Below are positions 39,181 through 48,894 of a DNA stretch of 49,894 bases, piece by piece. Location of the stretch: the NCBI GenBank assembly GCA_024636855.1, contig JAGXGG010000007.1, forward strand, positions 1-49,894, given 5' to 3'. Source of the DNA: Ignavibacteriota bacterium. GTDB taxonomy: Bacteria > Bacteroidota > Ignavibacteria > Kapaibacteriales > UBA2268. The notes under the pieces were generated by a model. It was given only the letters and a program-made list of their open reading frames with translations, had not been told where the DNA came from and searched no databases. A program made the position numbers and the translations under genes. The stretch's first letter is position 1, and every line of letters begins with the position of its first letter.

Positions 39181-41559
39181 ATGTTAAAATATATAGCGTT
39201 CATTCTAACTTTCACAGCATTTTCACTTTTCTCACAATCTAATTATTCAATATCTGGGACTGTATTAGATATAGAAGGTCTACCTCAAATAGGTGCATCC
39301 GTAGCTCTACACGACTCCAAAGACTCATCAATTATTACTGGCGCTTCGACTAAAATCGGTGGAAATTTTAAATTTACTGCTAAAGAAGGGAATTATTATA
39401 TTCGAATAACTTCGGTAGGAATGGAGCCCAAAATATTAGATAATATAAGTTTAACAACTGATTTAAAATTAGGTATAATTAAGATAGCTCAGTCTTCGGA
39501 ACTAACAGAAGAAGTATTGGTAACGGCTGAAAAGTCAATTATGGAACTCAAGCTAGACAAAAGAATTTATAATGTCAATAAAGATGCAAGTAACATTGGT
39601 AGAAATGGCTCAGAAATATTGGATAACATACCATCTGTTAATGTTGACCCCGAAGGTAATGTTTCACTCCGTGGTTCGGGTAATGTACAGATATTGCTCA
39701 ATGGAAAGCAATCTGGATTAGTAAGTAATGACCCAGAATCTATAAGGCAACTTATGGGCGATATGATTGAGAAAATAGAAATTATCACAAACCCTTCTGC
39801 TCGGTACGATGCACAAGGTGAAGTAGGTATAATCAACATAGTATTGAAGAAAAAACAAGAAGCTGGGTACAATGGGAACTTCGAGGTAAGAACTGGATAT
39901 CCTGATAATCATGGACTTTCTATTTCTTCTAATTATAGATCAGAATCTATGAACTTATTTGGTTCTATAGGTACTGATTATAGGAAGGCACCAGGAACAG
40001 GAAACACAGATCAAACTTTCTTTGAATATGATACATTCAATTTCACTAATACAGATTTGGATAGATCAAGGGGTGGACTAGGACTTAATCTAAGTATAGG
40101 TTCTGACTTTTATCTAGATGATGAGAACACTCTTACTTTTGCAGGTAATCTACGATTAGGTGACAGGCTGAATGAGTCCGACCTAACTTATACTGATTAT
40201 TTACCGAATGGAGATTTGTATCGTGTTACAACTAGAGATGATGATGAATCTGAAACTAAGAATGATATAGAATTTAACTTAACATACGAGAAAATATTCG
40301 ATGGTAACAAAGACCACGTGCTTAAGTTTGACAGTAGATACGAACAAGATAAAGATGTAGAACAGTCAGATATATTAGAGTCTAGCAGCTTAACAAATAA
40401 TGACATAGTTCAGAAATCTTATAATCTGGAATTTGAAAGAAATCAATTATACCAATTAGATTACGTATATCCATTTAGTGTAGATGGTAAGTTCGAAGCT
40501 GGAGCTAAAGCAAACTTACGAAAGATAGACAATGACTATTGGGTAAAACAAGATATAGGCGAGGGACTAGAATTTCTAGAAGGATTCAACAATAATTTCG
40601 TTTATTATGAAAATATTATTGCTGCATATATAATGGCTGGAAATCAAATAGACGAATTTGGTTGGCAACTAGGAGTTAGAACGGAGTATTCTGATATTAC
40701 AACTGAGTTGCTAAAGACTGATTATAAAAACCAACGAGATTACCTAAACTTCTTCCCATCTACTCATTTCAATTATAAGCTAGATGAATACAATTCATTA
40801 CAAGCAAGCTATTCTGCAAGAATACAAAGACCTTGGTTTCGTAGATTGATGCCATTCTCTAGTTTTACTGATTCAAGGAATATATGGGGTGGTAATCCTG
40901 ATTTGAATCCAGAATATACTGATTCGTATGAGTTAGGATATTTGTACAACTGGGAAACAGGTTCTATTCTCTCTAATATTTATTACAGACATAGCACAGA
41001 CATCATACAAACAGTTACATTTATAGACTCTTCAGGGATTACGCAGTTAAGACCTTCAAATATAGGTATTCAGAATGCATATGGAGTAGAGTTTAATATA
41101 TCGAATGACATAACTGAATGGTGGAACACAAACCTAAATTTTAACTTATATAGTGCTACTATAACCGGTAACGAATCGGTCTATAATCTAAATAGTGAGT
41201 TCTTTAGTTGGAATACTCGGTTTTCTTCTAAGATGAATTATTCTGGTTATAATTTCCAAATAACAGGAAACTATCGTGCTCCAGAGGACACCCCACAAGG
41301 AGAGACCTTAAGTATGTGGTGGTTAGATTTTGGTTTATCCACGGATATACTTGATAATAATGCTACTCTTACATTATCTGGGCAAGATGTTTTTAGTACT
41401 CGCTTAAGACGTTCTATTGTCAATGGAGAAACATTCTATCGTGAAAGCGATTACCAATGGAGGGCCGGTCAAGTAACTCTAACTTTTAACTATAGAATAA
41501 ATCAAGCTAAAAAGCGCGAGCGTTCTGCATTTGATGGTGATGGTGGAGACATGGAGTAA
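39181..41559 (+). CDS. Outer-membrane receptor with carboxypeptidase-regulatory domain
   Basis: 792 residues: signal peptide (MLKYIAFILTFTAFSLFS), CarboxypepD_reg domain (about 22-105; YSISGTVLDIEGLPQIGASV), TonB plug (about 115-225; NIPSVNVDPEGNVSLRGSG, QILLNGKQSG, IEKIEIITNPSARYDAQGEVGIINIVLKK) and a large barrel of the Outer_membrane_OMP_b-brl_3 type to the end. In this subfamily no ligand is established. It stands behind SbtA with a 150-base gap and is followed immediately by a methyltransferase gene, one base after its stop. Confidence 0.88.
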   Translation: MLKYIAFILTFTAFSLFSQSNYSISGTVLDIEGLPQIGASVALHDSKDSSIITGASTKIGGNFKFTAKEGNYYIRITSVGMEPKILDNISLTTDLKLGIIKIAQSSELTEEVLVTAEKSIMELKLDKRIYNVNKDASNIGRNGSEILDNIPSVNVDPEGNVSLRGSGNVQILLNGKQSGLVSNDPESIRQLMGDMIEKIEIITNPSARYDAQGEVGIINIVLKKKQEAGYNGNFEVRTGYPDNHGLSISSNYRSESMNLFGSIGTDYRKAPGTGNTDQTFFEYDTFNFTNTDLDRSRGGLGLNLSIGSDFYLDDENTLTFAGNLRLGDRLNESDLTYTDYLPNGDLYRVTTRDDDESETKNDIEFNLTYEKIFDGNKDHVLKFDSRYEQDKDVEQSDILESSSLTNNDIVQKSYNLEFERNQLYQLDYVYPFSVDGKFEAGAKANLRKIDNDYWVKQDIGEGLEFLEGFNNNFVYYENIIAAYIMAGNQIDEFGWQLGVRTEYSDITTELLKTDYKNQRDYLNFFPSTHFNYKLDEYNSLQASYSARIQRPWFRRLMPFSSFTDSRNIWGGNPDLNPEYTDSYELGYLYNWETGSILSNIYYRHSTDIIQTVTFIDSSGITQLRPSNIGIQNAYGVEFNISNDITEWWNTNLNFNLYSATITGNESVYNLNSEFFSWNTRFSSKMNYSGYNFQITGNYRAPEDTPQGETLSMWWLDFGLSTDILDNNATLTLSGQDVFSTRLRRSIVNGETFYRESDYQWRAGQVTLTFNYRINQAKKRERSAFDGDGGDME

Positions 41560-41560
41560 A

Positions 41561-42172
41561 ATGAAAAATTTTTGGGATGAAAGATTTGCAAACAACGAGT
41601 CAGTTTATGGTGAAGAACCGAATCAATTCTTTGAAGAACAGTTATCTAATCTTGAAGCTGGGACAATACTCCTACCTGCAGAAGGCGAAGGAAGAAATGC
41701 AATATATGCAGCAAAGTCTGGTTGGGATGTTTCTGCTTTCGATACGAGCAAAGTAGGCCGCGAGAATGCACTCAAAAGAGCTGAGCAAGAGAATGTAGTC
41801 ATCGACTACAAATTGCAAGATATAATGGATTTCGATTATCCTAACAACAATTTTGATGCTATTGGACTAGTCTTTTCTCATTTCCCTTCAAATATTAGAA
41901 CTAAATTTCATCGAAAATTAGTAGATAGTCTTAAAATTGGAGGTCACATAATACTAGAAGGTTTCAGTAAAAATCACCTACAATTCAGTGAGAAAAACCC
42001 AAACGCTGGTGGACCTCGGAATATTGATATGCTATTCGACACAGCCTCAATCTTAGCTGATTTCAGAGGTTTAGAAATAGTTCTAATTGAAGAAAAAATT
42101 GTTCATCTATCAGAAGGCGAGTTCCACCAAGGCGAAAGCTTTGTAGTGAGAGTTGTTGGGAAGAGGGTGTAG
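41561..42172 (+). CDS. Class I SAM-dependent methyltransferase
   Basis: 203 residues from ATG at 41561, one base after the receptor stop; an upstream ATG at 41531 is inside the receptor gene and gives a frame without homology in its first ten residues. The start FWDERFANNESVYGEEPNQFF and the motif LLPAEGEGRNAIYAAKSGWDV (SAM-binding loop, about 42-62) place it in the TehB/thiopurine-methyltransferase-like group. Substrate is not known; selenite, tellurite or small thiols are typical for the group. No signal peptide, so cytoplasmic. Confidence 0.87.
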   Translation: MKNFWDERFANNESVYGEEPNQFFEEQLSNLEAGTILLPAEGEGRNAIYAAKSGWDVSAFDTSKVGRENALKRAEQENVVIDYKLQDIMDFDYPNNNFDAIGLVFSHFPSNIRTKFHRKLVDSLKIGGHIILEGFSKNHLQFSEKNPNAGGPRNIDMLFDTASILADFRGLEIVLIEEKIVHLSEGEFHQGESFVVRVVGKRV

Positions 42173-42235
42173 TTGCCTAATTATTAGTTTCCAATAATTT
42201 TTAGTAGTTTGAAAATTAAACTTGAATCATAAACC

Positions 42236-42481
42236 ATGTCACAATTAGAAAAACTATACTTTAGATTGAAAGCGCTGGGTGTACCAGAAGATAGCTATTA
42301 TCTACAAGGTTTGTATGGTTCAACATCTGACAATGATAAACTAGCTATGATGGTAACAAAGGGGAAATACGTCGTAGAGTATGAAATGTATTACAAAGAA
42401 CGTGGTCAAAAACATATTATACAGATTTTTACTGATTTTGATATTGCTTCTAATTATTTCATTGAACGGTTGACTAAGTAG
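42236..42481 (+). CDS. Small 81-aa protein, duplicated (copy 1)
   Basis: 81 residues, soluble, mixed alpha/beta. Very similar to the protein at 43000-43245: shared MSQLEKLYFR, KALG, SYYLQG, YEMY, and FTDFDIASNYFIE. The YxxYYxERGxxxxxxxF and downstream IASNYFI pattern resembles small immunity-type proteins seen in polymorphic toxin systems, but no toxin gene is present here, so this is only a hint. A 157-residue gene separates the two copies. The ATG at 42236 was taken as start; no strong ribosome site. Confidence 0.6.
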   Translation: MSQLEKLYFRLKALGVPEDSYYLQGLYGSTSDNDKLAMMVTKGKYVVEYEMYYKERGQKHIIQIFTDFDIASNYFIERLTK

Positions 42482-42510
42482 TTTGATAGAATCGAATATA
42501 AGGAGACAAT

Positions 42511-42984
42511 GTGGGAAATATTACAATAGTTAATAATTTATACGAATGGGCATCTTCCACAAGAGTTAACCAAGATTCATGGGAATCAAATTATATATAC
42601 GTAGACGAGTTTATAGATAATATTGAGCGAAAGGAGTGGATAAGTAATAGTTTTAAATACTTTAAATTCTTAGTCCCTAATAAGGCAAATGGGATAAACT
42701 TAATTCCAGTAATAAGTATGAATCTGAAATGTTTAGGAATAGATGAAAAGTTTGAATTAGATTTGAATTCATTATTGAATATAATGAATGAAGAAACACC
42801 ACCTAGATTCCATTTTTCAGAAGAACTCTATTTTAAAAATAAATTATTAACTGAAACTGAATCTGATGAAACTTATACCGTAAAAGGAGTTGAGTTTAGA
42901 GTTTTCCTTTCAGAAATTATGGAATTTGAATACAATGAAGTTTATAGATTTCTGAGCTTCGTAAGATTAAGAGATTTAAAATAA
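42511..42984 (+). CDS. Hypothetical 157-aa protein between duplicates
   Basis: 157 residues starting at GTG 42511, supported by AAGGAG five bases upstream; the ATG at 42509 is in another frame. Soluble, acidic, with aromatic residues; no motif or family is recognised. It lies 29 bases after one 81-aa paralogue and 15 bases before the other, so the three are probably one unit. If the flanking proteins are immunity-like, this may be an accessory or immunity protein too; this is a guess. Confidence 0.6.
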   Translation: MGNITIVNNLYEWASSTRVNQDSWESNYIYVDEFIDNIERKEWISNSFKYFKFLVPNKANGINLIPVISMNLKCLGIDEKFELDLNSLLNIMNEETPPRFHFSEELYFKNKLLTETESDETYTVKGVEFRVFLSEIMEFEYNEVYRFLSFVRLRDLK

Positions 42985-42999
42985 TTCTAATTATAATCA

Positions 43000-43245
43000 A
43001 TGTCACAACTAGAAAAATTATATTTCAGAATGAAAGCACTTGGCATTCCAGAAGAGAGCTATTATTTACAAGGTATGTATGGCTCACCAACAGATGAATA
43101 TAAATTAGCATTGGTGATGAGAGAAGGGGATAATGCTACTGAGTACGAAATGTACTTTAAAGAAAAAGACCATAAGCACGTAATTCAGGTTTTTACTGAT
43201 TTTGATATTGCGTCAAATTATTTCATCGAACAATTGACAGAATGA
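43000..43245 (+). CDS. Small 81-aa protein, duplicated (copy 2)
   Basis: 81 residues and clearly paralogous to the 42236-42481 product over its whole length (MSQLEKLYFRMKALGIP, SYYLQGMYGS, FTDFDIASNYFIEQL). Middle residues differ more (DEYKLALVMREGDNATEYEM) than the ends. The pair flanks a 157-aa gene, as would follow duplication of a small gene around an intervening one. Function is unknown; immunity-like is possible. Confidence 0.6.
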   Translation: MSQLEKLYFRMKALGIPEESYYLQGMYGSPTDEYKLALVMREGDNATEYEMYFKEKDHKHVIQVFTDFDIASNYFIEQLTE

Positions 43246-43255
43246 ATTATTAACA

Positions 43256-43657
43256 ATGAAAACTAACTTTAGAAATATCGCATTATACTTCTTTCTTGAA
43301 CATCTTTCATTATACATCCTCTTAATGATTATCCAAAAACAAACTGTTTTACTAGAGTTCTACAAAATATCAACATTCGAAGGCTTATTCTATTTTGTAT
43401 ATTTATTTGGAGCAATGCCAACATTATCTTTCATTTTGTTTTCTATACCACTTTATAATATTTTAAAAATAAAGAGTAAAATATTATTTTTAATTGCTCT
43501 ATTAGGTGTTTTTTTATTAGAATCGTTAGTTTATAGTTACTTAGCTTCACCTAGTGATTATACTTATGCATTTTATAAGATGTTTTTTGGAGTTGTAATT
43601 ATGACTATTATGTTTTATAAATCCACACCATTTTATAGAATTAAAGATCACAAATGA
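43256..43657 (+). CDS. Small four-span membrane protein
   Basis: 133 residues with about four hydrophobic segments (9-27, 42-67, 74-94 and 105-121), a short C-terminal basic tail (YRIKDHK) and no recognisable domain. Ten bases downstream of the second 81-aa gene; part of the accessory block between the methyltransferase and apt. Confidence 0.55.
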   Translation: MKTNFRNIALYFFLEHLSLYILLMIIQKQTVLLEFYKISTFEGLFYFVYLFGAMPTLSFILFSIPLYNILKIKSKILFLIALLGVFLLESLVYSYLASPSDYTYAFYKMFFGVVIMTIMFYKSTPFYRIKDHK

Positions 43658-43703
43658 ATCAAAATGCGTAAATTGAAAAAAAAATAACATAAGAGACAAG
43701 AAT

Positions 43704-43874
43704 ATGAGATTAGCAAATATAATAGCTACAATAATCGGGATTCTACTGATTATATTCGGAACTCAACAGATTGCAGGTGGAAACGAAGTACTTCCATTTT
43801 TAGGAATGATTTTTATCGGGTTAATTATGGCAGTAATCGGATTTATTAACTATATGAAGCTTCGTAGAGGATGA
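43704..43874 (+). CDS. Small two-span membrane protein (56 aa)
   Basis: A 56-residue open frame (MRLANIIATIIGILLIIFG start) with two hydrophobic segments and a C-terminal basic end (KLRRG). GAGA precedes the ATG by about nine bases. The TGA overlaps the apt start (ATGA), which supports a real coupled gene. No family is recognised. Confidence 0.6.
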   Translation: MRLANIIATIIGILLIIFGTQQIAGGNEVLPFLGMIFIGLIMAVIGFINYMKLRRG

Positions 43875-44383
43875 ACCTACAAGACTACATCAGAGATATT
43901 CCAGACTTCCCGAGACCTGGGATTTTATTCAAAGATATAACTCCATTACTCATCAACCCTAAAGCTAGTAAATTTGCACTCAAATCTTTGGTTGAACTCA
44001 CAGAACATCTGAATATTGATAAAGTGGTAGGTATAGAAAGCCGAGGTTTTTTCTTCGGTACTCTTTTAGCTGATAGACTTGGTGCTGGTTTCGTACCAGT
44101 GCGAAAACCAAACAAATTACCTTTTGATAAACTCAGCCAAGAGTTCCAATTAGAGTACGGTACTGACCGATTAGAAATCCACAAAGATGCTATAAGTAAG
44201 GGCGATAGAGTGTTAGTTCACGATGATGTATTAGCGACTGGAGGCACAGCAGAAGCTGTTTGTAAGCTAGTAGAATCACTTGGCGGTGAAATCGTTCAAT
44301 GCAATTTCTTGATTGAACTTACGTTTTTAAAAGGTAGAGAGGTTTTCTCGGATTACAATACTGAATCATTAATTAAATACTAA
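43871..44383 (+). CDS. apt: Adenine phosphoribosyltransferase
   Basis: 170 residues, normal for Apt. Motifs: IRDIPDFPRPGILFKDITPLL (2-23 region), VVGIESRGFFFG (53-64) and the PRPP loop VLVHDDVLATGGTAEA (about 115-130). It makes AMP from adenine and PRPP (purine salvage). Translationally coupled to a 56-aa membrane protein and followed after 14 bases by a GyrI-like gene. Confidence 0.95.
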   Translation: MNLQDYIRDIPDFPRPGILFKDITPLLINPKASKFALKSLVELTEHLNIDKVVGIESRGFFFGTLLADRLGAGFVPVRKPNKLPFDKLSQEFQLEYGTDRLEIHKDAISKGDRVLVHDDVLATGGTAEAVCKLVESLGGEIVQCNFLIELTFLKGREVFSDYNTESLIKY

Positions 44384-44397
44384 AAACCTGGAAAAAT

Positions 44398-44859
44398 ATG
44401 CAAGAAATAGAAAAAGACGAAATGCAGATTATAGGGCTAGAGTTAGAAACTAAGACTAGTAACATGAACAGTAAGTCTGGAATTGACATAAGTAAGTTAT
44501 GGGAACAATTCGAAAAAGATAAAATTTACCCCAAGATTCCTAATAAGGAAAACAATGATATCTTAGGTGTTTACTTCAACTACGAGGGTGATTATACAGA
44601 GCCCTTTTCCTATATGATTGGTTGTGTAGTAATGGATGGAACAGAAGCCCCTCCGGGTATGAAAAAAATCACAATCCCAAAAGGTAAATACAGAAAATTC
44701 GTAGCTAGAGGTAAGATGCCTGATTGTGTTAGTGAAGTATGGAAGTTAATATGGGGTACAGACCTAGAAAGAACTTATACATGTGACTTCGAGGTATATG
44801 GAGAAAAAAGCCAGGACTGGGAAGACGCAGAAGTTGAAGTTTTTATTGGAGTGAAGTAA
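44398..44859 (+). CDS. GyrI-like effector-binding protein
   Basis: 153 residues, the GyrI-like/AraC effector-binding domain (also called SHS2/SOUL-type small-molecule binding): IIGLELETKTSN start, DISKLWEQFEKD, ILGVYFNYEGDYTEPFSYMIGC, and FEVYGEKSQDWEDAEVEVFIGVK with the usual Glu-rich ligand region. There is no DNA-binding domain. Such stand-alone proteins bind hydrophobic cations or related ligands. No signal peptide. Coupled to apt by spacing only. Confidence 0.8.
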   Translation: MQEIEKDEMQIIGLELETKTSNMNSKSGIDISKLWEQFEKDKIYPKIPNKENNDILGVYFNYEGDYTEPFSYMIGCVVMDGTEAPPGMKKITIPKGKYRKFVARGKMPDCVSEVWKLIWGTDLERTYTCDFEVYGEKSQDWEDAEVEVFIGVK

Positions 44860-44941
44860 AGCCCATTACTACATATTCTTTTTATCTTGGCATTATTTCC
44901 TTAATTTCTGTTATTAAAGTTTGAAACAGGAATAAAAGTAA

Positions 44942-47275
44942 ATGAATGAGAATCAAGAACAAATAGATAACCTTCTAAGACGGATAGAGCAACTCTCAGA
45001 TAAGCAGTCCTATTTCAAACAAGAATTGGAATCTATAAGAGCAGAATTATATAATCTCAGATATACTCAAAGCAGTGATGAGGATGTAAAAGAAAAAGTT
45101 CAAAATGTTCCTCCTACTAGCAAAATAGAAAATCCTCTTCCTACAGGATACAAACCCCAAAGTATACCATACCCTGCTAGAAAAACAGTAGGGAAAGAAA
45201 AGCCACGAACCGAACCTAAACATCTGAATAGAAGTATGGAGAAGTTTATAGGTGAGAATCTAATAAATAAAATTGGGATTATAATATTAGTTATTGGTGT
45301 TGGGATAGGTGCTAAATATGCTATAGACAATCAACTTATTAGCCCTTTGACAAGAATTATACTTGGTTATTTAGTAGGTCTTGGTTTGTTAGGAACAGCT
45401 TATAAATTAAAAGAAAAATTCATTGATTTGAGCGCTGTACTTCTAAGCGGTTCTATGGCAGTAATGTATTTCATTACTTTCTTCGCTTATAGCTCATATA
45501 GCTTGATGCCACAGGTTGTTGCCTTTCTCCTCATGTTTGTCTTTACCATATTCACTGTTCTATCCTCCTTACATTTTAAGCGGGAAGTAATCTCAATAAT
45601 AGGTTTAGTCGGGGCTTATTTTGTGCCTTTTCTCTTGAGCAATAACTCAGGTCAAGTTGAGATTATGTACAGCTATATGCTGATTATCAACCTTGGTGTG
45701 TTATATATAGCTTATAAACAACATTGGAAGTATTTAAGAATTTCTTCCTTTACTATCACTTGGTTGATATATACTAGTTGGTATCTCTCTTCTTATAGAG
45801 AAGAGCAATTCTTAATTGCATCTTTATTTATCACTGCTTTTTTCTTGATATTCCATACTTCAACTGTGTTAAGTAGTCTCAAAAAAACTACAGAAAGTGG
45901 GACACTGAACGTTGTGTTGACTTTGATAAATTCGCTCATATTTTATGCAATTGGTTCTGCATTGACTTATGACAACTTTGAAACGAATGAATCTCTTTCA
46001 GTTTTCACTATAATAAATGCTATTATATTCTTTGCCACTGTTATTACTATTAGAAATAGAGAGCAATCAGATAGGAACTTATTCTATATATTCTTGGGTC
46101 TAGTTCTTTCGTTCTTAACTATAGTCATTCCTATTCAATTTGATGGAAATTGGATAACAATACTTTGGGCTGGTCAAGCCGTTGCATTATTTTGGATTGG
46201 TCAGAATAAAGGGTTGAAGTTCTATACTAGAGCGGGTGTTCTATTGATCGCATTAGCTACTATAAGTATGGCTCTTGATTGGGGACAATTCTTGAACTAT
46301 GGGAGAGGTTTTGAGAATACTCAAGTTACCTTCCTATTCAATATTTACTTCCTAACTTCTGTACTATATGCTATTTCATTGGCACTTATCGTTTATATAA
46401 CAAAAGCAAAAGAAGGAACTACAAGTATTGGAATATTTAATATGAGTTTATCTGCTGCTTTACCAACAATGCTAGTTCTAACACTATATTATATATTCTA
46501 TATAGAAATACAAGTTTATTGGGAGCAGTTATTCCATTCTTCTAAATTAGTTGTTACTGAAGAAGGTAGATACAATGATCAGACAATCTATAATTTGAAT
46601 TATGAATATCTAAAAACGGCTTGGCTGTTTATATATAGTCTCGTCTTTGTAACGGGACTAATATTAGCAAACAAATTGAAATTGAAGAATCAATATTTAT
46701 CAAAAATTACGGTAGCGATAGGTCTCTTAGTAGGAGCCATATTCTTGATGGGTGGGTTATATAACTTAAGTATGATGAGAGCTAATTTTATTAGTAATCA
46801 ATACAACGAATTTTACTCCATTGGCTCTATTAATATTGCTTTACGATATATTTCGTTAGTTGCATTCGGTGTGCTAGCATATCTCACTACAATTCAATCA
46901 AGAGTTTTCAGTACAGTAGATAACTATATAATTTATAAAGACGTAATAATACATACTATAATCGTATGGCTTTTGAGTAGTGAACTTATACATTGGTTAG
47001 ACTTATATTCTAGTGCTTCTTCATACAAACTGGGTTTAAGTATATTATGGGGATTATATTCACTTATGCTTATTATATTAGGTATCTGGAAATCTAAAAA
47101 ACATATTAGATTAGCAGGATTCTCATTATTTACTATTACTTTGCTTAAGTTATTTTTCTATGATATTACTTCACTTGACACTATTTCAAAAACCATCATA
47201 TTTGTAATCATTGGTTTGCTTATGTTATTTGCCTCATATTTATATAATCGTTACAAAGGGAAAATAGATGATTAG
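44942..47275 (+). CDS. DUF2339 polytopic membrane protein
   Basis: 777 residues: an N-terminal coiled coil (1-50), a Pro-rich linker (about 55-95), then about 20 hydrophobic spans. The conserved DUF2339 start LINKIGIIILVIGVGIGAKYAIDNQLISP (about 106-133) is clear. The family occurs throughout Bacteroidota and Proteobacteria and has no established function; a link to cell-envelope glycan or lipid handling has been suggested by context. Its stop overlaps the following DUF3999-like gene by 8 bases, the same partnership seen in pseudomonads. Confidence 0.87.
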   Translation: MNENQEQIDNLLRRIEQLSDKQSYFKQELESIRAELYNLRYTQSSDEDVKEKVQNVPPTSKIENPLPTGYKPQSIPYPARKTVGKEKPRTEPKHLNRSMEKFIGENLINKIGIIILVIGVGIGAKYAIDNQLISPLTRIILGYLVGLGLLGTAYKLKEKFIDLSAVLLSGSMAVMYFITFFAYSSYSLMPQVVAFLLMFVFTIFTVLSSLHFKREVISIIGLVGAYFVPFLLSNNSGQVEIMYSYMLIINLGVLYIAYKQHWKYLRISSFTITWLIYTSWYLSSYREEQFLIASLFITAFFLIFHTSTVLSSLKKTTESGTLNVVLTLINSLIFYAIGSALTYDNFETNESLSVFTIINAIIFFATVITIRNREQSDRNLFYIFLGLVLSFLTIVIPIQFDGNWITILWAGQAVALFWIGQNKGLKFYTRAGVLLIALATISMALDWGQFLNYGRGFENTQVTFLFNIYFLTSVLYAISLALIVYITKAKEGTTSIGIFNMSLSAALPTMLVLTLYYIFYIEIQVYWEQLFHSSKLVVTEEGRYNDQTIYNLNYEYLKTAWLFIYSLVFVTGLILANKLKLKNQYLSKITVAIGLLVGAIFLMGGLYNLSMMRANFISNQYNEFYSIGSINIALRYISLVAFGVLAYLTTIQSRVFSTVDNYIIYKDVIIHTIIVWLLSSELIHWLDLYSSASSYKLGLSILWGLYSLMLIILGIWKSKKHIRLAGFSLFTITLLKLFFYDITSLDTISKTIIFVIIGLLMLFASYLYNRYKGKIDD

Positions 47276-48500
47276 AATACTTTCACTTATTATTATTCTT
47301 TTTATTTACCAGAATCTATTTGCTGACAGTACCGACAATAAGACTATAGGTTACCAACTTAAGAATGTAGAAAAAGGTTGGAATCGCTTGGAACTAGATG
47401 ATGATCTTCTATCTCAGATGAGCTCTATCAATACTTTCATAAAGGTGAGGCAAATCAATAAAGACAATGACACTTTGGAAGTTCCTTATGTAATAGTTAG
47501 TAATAAGAAAATAGATTCCACTGTAAGAATACAAATAGAGATTGTAAATAAGACAACCAAAAATGGCAAGAAGTACTACACACTAATAGCCGATTCTACA
47601 CAGATTATTTCCAATCTAGAGTTCTCATTTAGTGGAAGGAAAAGTCTAGGAAAAGCTAGTTTGGAAGGTAGTAATAATCAGACAGATTGGTTCATGATAT
47701 CTGATAGTTTGTTGCTTGGTGAAAGACAGAATAGTCATCAGAAAATATCCAGTAAAACAATTTACGATTTGCAAACCTTATATAAGTTCTATCGTTTGAG
47801 TTTAGACGATACTAAATCTGAGCTTGAAAGTGTTATTTATGAGAAAACGTTTAGTGTTAATCCAATATTTAAAAAGCTCAATGTCAATTATTTAAAGTAT
47901 AGAACTGACAAAGAAAAGAAACGGACTATTTACAGATTCAGTTTGAATGGACGATTACCTATACATTATTTAAAACTTGATATTCAGAATAAATTCGATT
48001 ATAACCGTACTGTTAACTTGTTCGCTTTAGTAGATAGTGTTCGAACTGAAAAAGGGACTAAACATAATTACAAATTGATTGAGACTTTCCAGCTCAATTC
48101 AATGGACTCTACTAACTACGCATTTAGCTACCCTGAGAATTACCAACATTACAAAATAGTAATTCTAAATGGGAATGACCCTCCGTTGGAAATAGGTCGA
48201 TTAACCGCCTACAGACATGAGTACATTCTAAAAGCAAGGTTTGATGATGAGGGTGATGCTTTTATTAAGATAAGAAGCAATGGTAGTTTCCCTTATTATG
48301 ATATAGAAAAATTCAAGTCACGAATTCCTACTGATATGAACGAAATGAGATTAGGAGACAAGCTAGAATTAGAAATAAGTAAGGCAGAAATAGAACCGTT
48401 ATTCACGAACAAATTGTGGCTTTGGCTTGTAATGATGTTAGCCGTGATTATAATAGGATATTTCAGTTTAAAAATGCTAAAAGAGGAAAAGAAAAAATAG
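47268..48500 (+). CDS. DUF3999-like exported membrane protein
   Basis: 410 residues: signal peptide (MIRILSLIIILFIYQNLFA), a mainly beta-strand extracytoplasmic region (about 25-375) and one C-terminal span (LWLWLVMMLAVIIIGYFSL, about 384-402) followed by a Lys tail. The layout matches DUF3999, which is encoded beside DUF2339 in other bacteria. It is predicted to be anchored in the inner membrane with its large domain in the periplasm, probably forming a complex with the DUF2339 partner. Function is unknown. Confidence 0.72.
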   Translation: MIRILSLIIILFIYQNLFADSTDNKTIGYQLKNVEKGWNRLELDDDLLSQMSSINTFIKVRQINKDNDTLEVPYVIVSNKKIDSTVRIQIEIVNKTTKNGKKYYTLIADSTQIISNLEFSFSGRKSLGKASLEGSNNQTDWFMISDSLLLGERQNSHQKISSKTIYDLQTLYKFYRLSLDDTKSELESVIYEKTFSVNPIFKKLNVNYLKYRTDKEKKRTIYRFSLNGRLPIHYLKLDIQNKFDYNRTVNLFALVDSVRTEKGTKHNYKLIETFQLNSMDSTNYAFSYPENYQHYKIVILNGNDPPLEIGRLTAYRHEYILKARFDDEGDAFIKIRSNGSFPYYDIEKFKSRIPTDMNEMRLGDKLELEISKAEIEPLFTNKLWLWLVMMLAVIIIGYFSLKMLKEEKKK

Positions 48501-48501
48501 A

Positions 48502-48891
48502 ATGAACATATTCAAAATAATCAGATATATAATAGAGGCAATGTTTGTTGTCTTGATACTCGGGATACTTTTTATTGGTGTAGATGATCTAGTAATTGAC
48601 AATGACATAATCTATATACTACTAATGTCATTTATTTTCTTGCTAATGGCTGTAGAAGATAGAATATTGGGAGCCATATATGCTAAAAAGAGAGAGTCAA
48701 ATCCTGAGGGGTACAATGACATAAAAAAAGGGCTAGTCTCTACGGCATTGCTTACTCTTTTATTGGGTATAGTTATGCTTGTACTTTCTCCTTTTGATGT
48801 TCATTCGAACGCAATACTAATAAAGTTGTTTTTCACTTTATCCATGTTTGCTAGTATTAGTATGACTTTCTACAAAATATCAAAGGGCTAA
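48502..48891 (+). CDS. Small four-span membrane protein
   Basis: 129 residues with about four hydrophobic segments (13-28, 32-50, 73-91 and 100-121) and the loop YAKKRESNPEGYNDIKKG. No family is recognised. One base separates it from the DUF3999-like gene, and the pentapeptide gene follows after three bases, so it probably belongs to the same transcript and may be a third component of the DUF2339 complex. Confidence 0.6.
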   Translation: MNIFKIIRYIIEAMFVVLILGILFIGVDDLVIDNDIIYILLMSFIFLLMAVEDRILGAIYAKKRESNPEGYNDIKKGLVSTALLTLLLGIVMLVLSPFDVHSNAILIKLFFTLSMFASISMTFYKISKG

Positions 48892-48894
48892 CTG

